Shown: positions 59,363-64,000 of the stretch, piece by piece
Layout of the letters: every line of letters starts with the position of its first letter
How positions within the stretch are numbered: position 1 is the stretch's first letter
NCBI RefSeq assembly: GCF_003755185.1
Contig: NZ_RKIC01000016.1
Coordinates: 1 to 64,000, forward strand
DNA length: 64,000 bases
Direction: 5' to 3'
DNA from: Frigoribacterium sp. PhB24
Lineage (GTDB): Bacteria; Actinomycetota; Actinomycetes; Actinomycetales; Microbacteriaceae
Made by a program: the position numbers and the translations under genes
Notes under the pieces: generated by a model
Database searches by the model: none
What the model was told of the DNA's origin: nothing
The model's input: the letters and a program-made list of their open reading frames with translations, nothing else

Positions 59363-61111
59363 TCAGGAAGCGCGGTGCGTCCGGCGCGGGTTGGGCACCG
59401 CCTCGAGCAGCCGCACCGTGTAGGGGTCGGTCGGCCGCTGCAACACCTCGGCCGTGTGCCCCCGCTCGACCACGGCGCCCTGGTTCAGCACCATGATGTC
59501 GTCGGTGACGAGGCGGGCGCTCAGCAGGTCGTGCGTGATGTACAGCATCGAGACGCCCCACTGCTCGCGCAGGTCCTCGAGCAGGGCGAGCACACCGGCC
59601 CGCAGCGAGACGTCGAGCATCGAGACCGGTTCGTCGGCGATGATCACCTGCGGGTCGCTCGCCAGGGCGCGGGCGATCACGACGCGCTGCCGCTGACCAC
59701 CCGACAGCTGGTGCGGCAGTTTCGCCGCGAACTGCTCGACCGGCGTCAGACCGACCGTCTCGAGCAGCTCGAGCACCCGGCGCCGCGCCTCCTGGCCCTC
59801 GAGACCCGTGTAGTTCACGACGGGACGCGTCAGCGTGTACTCGACCGTGTGCAATGGGTTGAGGGCGGCGTAGGGGTCCTGGAAGACCATCTGCACGTCG
59901 CTGCGGAAGCTGCGCAGGGCACGCCCCCGCAGGCGCGTGACGTCGGTGTCGCCGAAGGTGACGCTGCCGCTCGTGGGCTTCTCGACGCCGGTGACGAGCT
60001 TGGCGATCGTGCTCTTGCCCGAGCCGCTCTGCCCGACGAGGGCGAGCGACTGACCCGGTTCGAGCGTGAACGACACGTCGCGGACGGCTCGCACGGGGTC
60101 GTCCCCCCGACGAGGAGGCGCGTAGGTCTTGGTCACGCCGCTGACGGTGATCGCGTGCTGCGCCGTGCGCTGGCCGCGCGTGGCGACGGTCGGCACCGAG
60201 GTCGTCGTGTCGACGCGGCGGTCGCCCCGGGCCCGACGGACCGAACGGTCCTCGAAGCCGGGCAGCGAGACGACCTCGGCGCGCGGGTCGGCGTAGTGCG
60301 ACAGCAGCATCGTCGTGTAGTCGTCCTGCGGGTCGGCGAGCACGTCGGCCGAGCGGCCGTCCTCGACGATGCGTCCCTCGTGCATGACGAGCACGCGCTG
60401 GGCCGACTCGAGCACGATGCCGAGGTCGTGGCTGATCAGCACGGCCGTGAAGCCTTCGCTCCGCTGCAGCGAGATGATCGTGTCCATCACGGCGTGCTGC
60501 ACGAGCACGTCGAGGGCGGTGGTCGGCTCGTCGAAGACCATCAGCTGCGGCTCGAGCGACAGGGCGAGGGCGATCGAGACGCGCTGGCGCATGCCGCCGG
60601 ACAGCTCGCCGGGGAACCGCGCGAGGACGCCCGGGTCGAGCTCGACCTTGGCCACCAGCTCGGCGGCGCGGCTGTGCCAGCGATCGCGCGGCACGTGGCC
60701 GTGGGCCTTGAAGACGTCGACGAAGTGGTTGCGGATCGTGCGCACGGGGTTCAGCGCGTTCATGCCCGACTGCAGCACCATCGCGAAGCCACCCTGGCGC
60801 TGCTGACGCAGGGCCTCGGTGTCGAGGTCGCGGACGTCGGCGCCGTCGAACCGGATGCTGCCGCCGTTGGTACGCGCAGGCGGCTTCTGCAGGCGGGTCA
60901 GCGCGTAGCCGAGCGTCGACTTGCCCGAGCCGGACTCGCCGACCAGGCCGACGAACTCGCCCCGCTTCAGCCGGAACGACACGTGGTCGACGGCCTGCAC
61001 GGGCTCGGCGCCTGCGCTCTCGTAGACGACGCTGAGGTCGCGGACGTCGAGCAGCACGTCGTCGGAGGACGAGGAGGCGCGGTCTGCGGTGGTGAGGTCC
61101 GTGGCGGTCAT
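59363..61111 (-). CDS. Fused dual ABC ATPase of a peptide/oligosaccharide importer
   Basis: The 582-residue protein contains two ATP-binding cassettes, equivalent to DppD and DppF fused. Cassette 1 has GESGSGKST, LSGGMRQR and FDEPTTALD; cassette 2 has GQSGSGKST, LSGGQRQR and ADEPVSMLD. They are joined by a linker near 270-310. ATG 61111 is preceded by AGGAGG seven bases upstream, part of an AGGAGGCGCG copy (61115-61124), so the dispersed word doubles as the ribosome binding site here. It overlaps the preceding permease by 4 bases. Confidence 0.93.
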   Translation of the reverse strand: MTATDLTTADRASSSSDDVLLDVRDLSVVYESAGAEPVQAVDHVSFRLKRGEFVGLVGESGSGKSTLGYALTRLQKPPARTNGGSIRFDGADVRDLDTEALRQQRQGGFAMVLQSGMNALNPVRTIRNHFVDVFKAHGHVPRDRWHSRAAELVAKVELDPGVLARFPGELSGGMRQRVSIALALSLEPQLMVFDEPTTALDVLVQHAVMDTIISLQRSEGFTAVLISHDLGIVLESAQRVLVMHEGRIVEDGRSADVLADPQDDYTTMLLSHYADPRAEVVSLPGFEDRSVRRARGDRRVDTTTSVPTVATRGQRTAQHAITVSGVTKTYAPPRRGDDPVRAVRDVSFTLEPGQSLALVGQSGSGKSTIAKLVTGVEKPTSGSVTFGDTDVTRLRGRALRSFRSDVQMVFQDPYAALNPLHTVEYTLTRPVVNYTGLEGQEARRRVLELLETVGLTPVEQFAAKLPHQLSGGQRQRVVIARALASDPQVIIADEPVSMLDVSLRAGVLALLEDLREQWGVSMLYITHDLLSARLVTDDIMVLNQGAVVERGHTAEVLQRPTDPYTVRLLEAVPNPRRTHRAS

Positions 61112-62067
61112 GCGCGCGCCTCCTTCTTGGTTCGTTTGGCTCCGCCTTCGCGGAGACGCGGATTGCCGACGGCGTCGACGCCGAAGTTGATCAAGGTCAG
61201 GCTCATCGCCAGCAACGCGATGCAGAGGCCCGGCGCGAAGAGCAGGATCCACTGGCCGGTGAGCAGGGCGTTCGAGTTCTGCGCCCAGTAGAGGATCGTG
61301 CCCCAGCTGACGATCGACGAGTCACCCAGCCCCAAGAACTCGAGGCCGGCCTCGGCGAGGATCGCGCTGGTCGCGGCACCGAAGAACGAACCGGTGATCA
61401 GCGACGTCATGTTGGGCAGGATCTCGCGGAACACGATGCGTCCCGCGCTCTCGCCCGAGAACCGCGCCGCCGTGACGAAGTCGCGCGAGCGCAGCGACTG
61501 CGTCTGGCTGCGCAGCACGCGCGCGCCCCAGGCCCAGCCGGTGATGACGATCACCGCGAGGATGACCGCGATCCCGCCGTTCTGCAGGTAGGCCGCGATG
61601 ACGATCATCAGCGGCAGCCCCGGGATGACGAGGAACAGGTTCACGACGAACCCGACGACGTCACCGCCGAAGCCCTTCATGTAGCCCCAGCTCAGTCCGA
61701 TCGCGACGGCGACCAGCGTCGACAGCACGCCGGCCACGACGCCGACGAAGACGCTGATGCGGGCGCCGTAGATGAGCTGGCTCAGGACGTCCTCACCGGC
61801 GGCCGTGGTGCCCATCCAGTGGGCCCAGCTGGCGTCGGCGTTGCGCGCGAAGCCGTTCTCGCTGCCGCCGTAGGGGGCGAGCAACGGGGCGAAGATCGCG
61901 ACCAGCACGAAGACGCCGAAGATGACGACGCCGATCTTCGCCTTGGGGTTCGACCAGATGGTCGCGGCCATGCGGCCGATGGTGAGCCAGCGACTGGGCG
62001 CCTTCTGCTCGGCGGGGCCGGTGGGAGGCGCGCCCTCGGGCAGGTGGACGGACACGGTGGTGGTCAT
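61108..62067 (-). CDS. Dpp/Opp-type ABC transporter permease (DppC-like)
   Basis: The 319-residue permease has six helices and the family loop with FSGESAGRIVFREILPN, the ATPase contact, and an extended periplasmic N-terminal region (APYGGSENGF, HWMGTTAAGEDVLSQLIYGAR). It overlaps both neighbours by ATGA. With DppB-like and the fused ATPase it forms an importer of peptides or short sugars; the beta-glucosidase suggests sugars. Confidence 0.92.
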   Translation of the reverse strand: MTTTVSVHLPEGAPPTGPAEQKAPSRWLTIGRMAATIWSNPKAKIGVVIFGVFVLVAIFAPLLAPYGGSENGFARNADASWAHWMGTTAAGEDVLSQLIYGARISVFVGVVAGVLSTLVAVAIGLSWGYMKGFGGDVVGFVVNLFLVIPGLPLMIVIAAYLQNGGIAVILAVIVITGWAWGARVLRSQTQSLRSRDFVTAARFSGESAGRIVFREILPNMTSLITGSFFGAATSAILAEAGLEFLGLGDSSIVSWGTILYWAQNSNALLTGQWILLFAPGLCIALLAMSLTLINFGVDAVGNPRLREGGAKRTKKEARA

Positions 62068-63044
62068 CGGCGGGTCCTTGGGTCGAGCACGCCGTACAAG
62101 ATGTCGACGAGGAAGTTGGCGACGAGCACGCTGACCGTGATCATCAGGAAGAGGGCCTGCATCAGCGGGTAGTCCTGGCCGATGACGGCGTTGAACAGCA
62201 GGTAGCCGATGCCGGGGTAGCCGAACACCTGCTCGACGAGGATCGACCCGCCGACCACGCCACCGAGGGCGAGGCCGAAGCCGGTCAGGTTCGGCAGGAT
62301 CGCGTTGCGGGCGGCGTAGCGCACGGCGACCGTGCGACCCTTCAGGCCGTTGGCCTCGGCGAAGGTGACGTAGTCGTCGCCCAGCGTCGAGATCATCGCG
62401 TTGCGCATGCCGAGTATCCACCCGCCGAGACTCGTCAGCAGGATCGTGATCGCCGGCAGCACCGCGTGCTGCAGCGCGTCCCCGACGAAGGCGGGTGTGA
62501 AGCCGGGTGTGGTCGTCGCACCGTAGGCCCCCGTCGTCGGGAACCAGTGCAACACGTAGCCCAGGAAGAAGAGCAACAGCAGCGCCGTCCAGAAGTACGG
62601 GAAGGTGCTCATGAAGCTGCCCGAGAGGGTCGGCAGGGAGTCGAGCCAGGTACCGCGCTTCCAGGCGGCCGCGACGCCGATCAGGGTGCCGAGCACGAAC
62701 GCGATGATCGTGCAGACCCCGACGAGGATCAGCGTGAACGGCAGGGCCTGGCCGACCAGGTGGCCGACCGTCTCGGGGAAGAACGTGTAGCTCGTGCCGA
62801 AGTCGAGACGCACCACCTGGCCGAGGTAGCTGACGTACTGCTGCAGCACGTTGCCGCTCGGCACCCCGAGCTGGGCCTCGATCGCGGCGCGGGTCGCGTC
62901 GCTGACGGGACCGTTCTGCGACAGCTTGGCGATGGCGGCGTCGGTCGGGCTGCCGGGCATCAGCCGCGGCAGGATGAAGTTCAGCGTGACGGCGGCCCAC
63001 AACGTGAGCGCGAACAAGCCGAGCTTCTGGGCTGCGTACTTCAC
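62064..63044 (-). CDS. Dpp/Opp-type ABC transporter permease (DppB-like)
   Basis: The 326-residue permease starts MKYAAQKLGLFALTLWAAVTLNFILPRLMPGSP, has six helices and the conserved FAEANGLKGRTVAVRYAARNAILPN loop. It overlaps the binding-protein stop and the DppC-like start by 4 bases each, indicating a translationally coupled operon. Confidence 0.92.
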   Translation of the reverse strand: MKYAAQKLGLFALTLWAAVTLNFILPRLMPGSPTDAAIAKLSQNGPVSDATRAAIEAQLGVPSGNVLQQYVSYLGQVVRLDFGTSYTFFPETVGHLVGQALPFTLILVGVCTIIAFVLGTLIGVAAAWKRGTWLDSLPTLSGSFMSTFPYFWTALLLLFFLGYVLHWFPTTGAYGATTTPGFTPAFVGDALQHAVLPAITILLTSLGGWILGMRNAMISTLGDDYVTFAEANGLKGRTVAVRYAARNAILPNLTGFGLALGGVVGGSILVEQVFGYPGIGYLLFNAVIGQDYPLMQALFLMITVSVLVANFLVDILYGVLDPRTRR

Positions 63045-64000
63045 TTGTCGTCCCCCTCGGTCGAGACGCGCTTGAGCTTCGTGAAGATCAGCAGCGGCGC
63101 CTGGTCGTAGTTCTGCGGGGCCATGTACGGGTTCTCGGCGGAGGGCCAGCCGGTGAACTTCGAGTCGTTGAACAGGCCCCAGAGGCCGCCGTAGTAGAGG
63201 CCGATCACGGGCAGCTGGTCGTAGACGACGTTCTGCAGCTGGTAGCTGTACTGCTTCTGCTGCTCGGGGTCGGTCGTGGCCTTCCAGTCGTCGAGCAACT
63301 GGTCGACCGCGGGGTCGCTGAACCGCTCGAAGTTGGCCGCGGTGGTCTCGCCGACCGGGGTCGCGAACTGGCTGTTCAACAGGTTGTTGTAGGCCTGGTA
63401 GACGTTGCCGTTGCCCATGCCGCCCATCGCCATGTCGAACTCGCCGTTGGCGATGGCCGACTGGTAGCCGGCCGGCTGAGGAGCCTGGATCTGCACGTCG
63501 ACGCCGATCGCGCCCAACTGGCTCCGCACCTCCTGCACGGCCCGCAGCCAGTCGGTGTAGCCGTTGGCCGTGAGGATCGTGATCTTCAGCTGCTCGCCGT
63601 CGGGGCCGACCAGACGGTCGCCCTGCTGCGTGTAGCCCGACTCGGAGAACGCCGCGAGGGCGCCGTCGACGTCCTGCTCGAGGATGCCGGCGTTCGGGAT
63701 CGACGGGTCGAGGTCGTCCTGCTGGTTGGGCAGGATGAGCCCGGTCTGGCCGGCCGGCTCGAGGTAGCCCTCGGTGGCGGACTCGGCGATCGGGCCGCGG
63801 TCGAGCGCCAGCGCGATGCCACGCCGCACGTTGACGTCGTCGAAGGGTGCCTTGGTGAGGTTCGGCACGAGACCGATCACGCCACCCGGCGGGAACCAGA
63901 AGTGGTTGTCGGGGCTGGCGGCACCCCAGGTGCCCTCGACGTCGCTGATGAACGAGTACGACCAGTCGTAACCGCGCGTGACGGTGTCGAGCTGGTTGTT
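63041..64000 (-). CDS. Dpp/Opp-type substrate-binding protein, 5' end beyond the window
   Basis: The C-terminal 319 residues of an SBP family 5 protein are present; the frame stays open to the right edge, so the signal sequence and first part are missing. Typical family segments are FDDVNVRRGIALALDR and YQLQNVVYDQLPVIGLYYGG. It would capture the oligosaccharide or peptide for the permeases downstream. A GTG at 63880 is internal, not the start. Confidence 0.9.
   Translation of the reverse strand, partial: NNQLDTVTRGYDWSYSFISDVEGTWGAASPDNHFWFPPGGVIGLVPNLTKAPFDDVNVRRGIALALDRGPIAESATEGYLEPAGQTGLILPNQQDDLDPSIPNAGILEQDVDGALAAFSESGYTQQGDRLVGPDGEQLKITILTANGYTDWLRAVQEVRSQLGAIGVDVQIQAPQPAGYQSAIANGEFDMAMGGMGNGNVYQAYNNLLNSQFATPVGETTAANFERFSDPAVDQLLDDWKATTDPEQQKQYSYQLQNVVYDQLPVIGLYYGGLWGLFNDSKFTGWPSAENPYMAPQNYDQAPLLIFTKLKRVSTEGDDK

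Noticed and set aside
57974-61291. A 1105-codon open frame on the plus strand, and similar long frames opposite clpB (43267-45858), dnaK (53025-55058) and the MFS gene (4408-6327)
   Set aside because: They are antisense to strongly supported families and read as Arg/Gly/Asp/Glu-rich low-complexity sequence. High G+C leaves few stops in the opposite strand.

Overview
The window reads as chromosome from a high-G+C actinobacterium, most likely a member of the Microbacteriaceae. Pointers are the dnaK-grpE-dnaJ-hspR operon with HAIR operators, the pyrE / Septum_form neighbourhood, a DUF3151 protein, a short ClpB without its N-domain, and many genes whose start codon sits 6-9 nt after a TANNNT-like -10 box (leaderless architecture). 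The genus cannot be fixed from this window. No rRNA, tRNA, CRISPR array, insertion sequence or prophage was seen. The first ~450 bases are clearly poorer in G+C than the rest.

Layout. 0.5-4.5 kb: a minus-strand leuB-ilvE-FAH-YeiH operon. 4.6-6.9 kb: an MFS drug exporter with a divergent TetR regulator and twin operators. 7-10.3 kb: lactonase/chorismate mutase pair, ohr, purA. 10.5-18 kb: a polyol (arabitol or mannitol type) regulon of dehydrogenase, two ABC permeases and a lipoprotein, facing a SorC regulator and xylulokinase. 18-21.5 kb: a DtxR-type regulator, then a ROK repressor divergent from xylA. 21.6-26.2 kb: a glycosyltransferase, then a TetR / ATPase-like protein without Walker motifs / YhgE-Pip operon. 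26.8-34.8 kb: an exopolysaccharide locus in two opposed arms, the plus arm with a glycosyltransferase, BY-kinase and tyrosine phosphatase, the minus arm with polymerase, flippase and two glycosyltransferases. 34.9-43.6 kb: housekeeping genes (TrmH-like methylase, HAD phosphatase, Septum_form protein, pyrE, exonuclease III, AEC transporter, an ORFan, threonine aldolase-like enzyme, trpF). 43.6-45.8 kb: clpB. 46-49.6 kb: a secreted Ig-like repeat protein, a DUF3060 lipoprotein and a small conserved protein. 49.6-55 kb: an rRNA methyltransferase-like gene and the hspR-dnaJ-grpE-dnaK operon. 55.2-58 kb: a UMF1-type MFS protein and an Eis-like acetyltransferase. 58.1-64 kb: a GH1 beta-glucosidase with a Dpp/Opp-type ABC transporter whose binding-protein gene runs off the right edge.

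Working together: polyol or xylose is imported, oxidised or isomerised to a ketose and phosphorylated by xylulokinase into the pentose phosphate pathway. HspR links dnaK and clpB through HAIR sites. The kinase and phosphatase probably tune assembly of the polymer made by the opposed arm.

The most unusual signal is a dispersed 10-base word, AGGAGGCGCG, found 30 times by eye on both strands. Four inverted pairs form strong terminators. The other copies lie in gaps and in weakly constrained coding ends, a pattern resembling DNA-uptake-sequence terminators of other bacteria.
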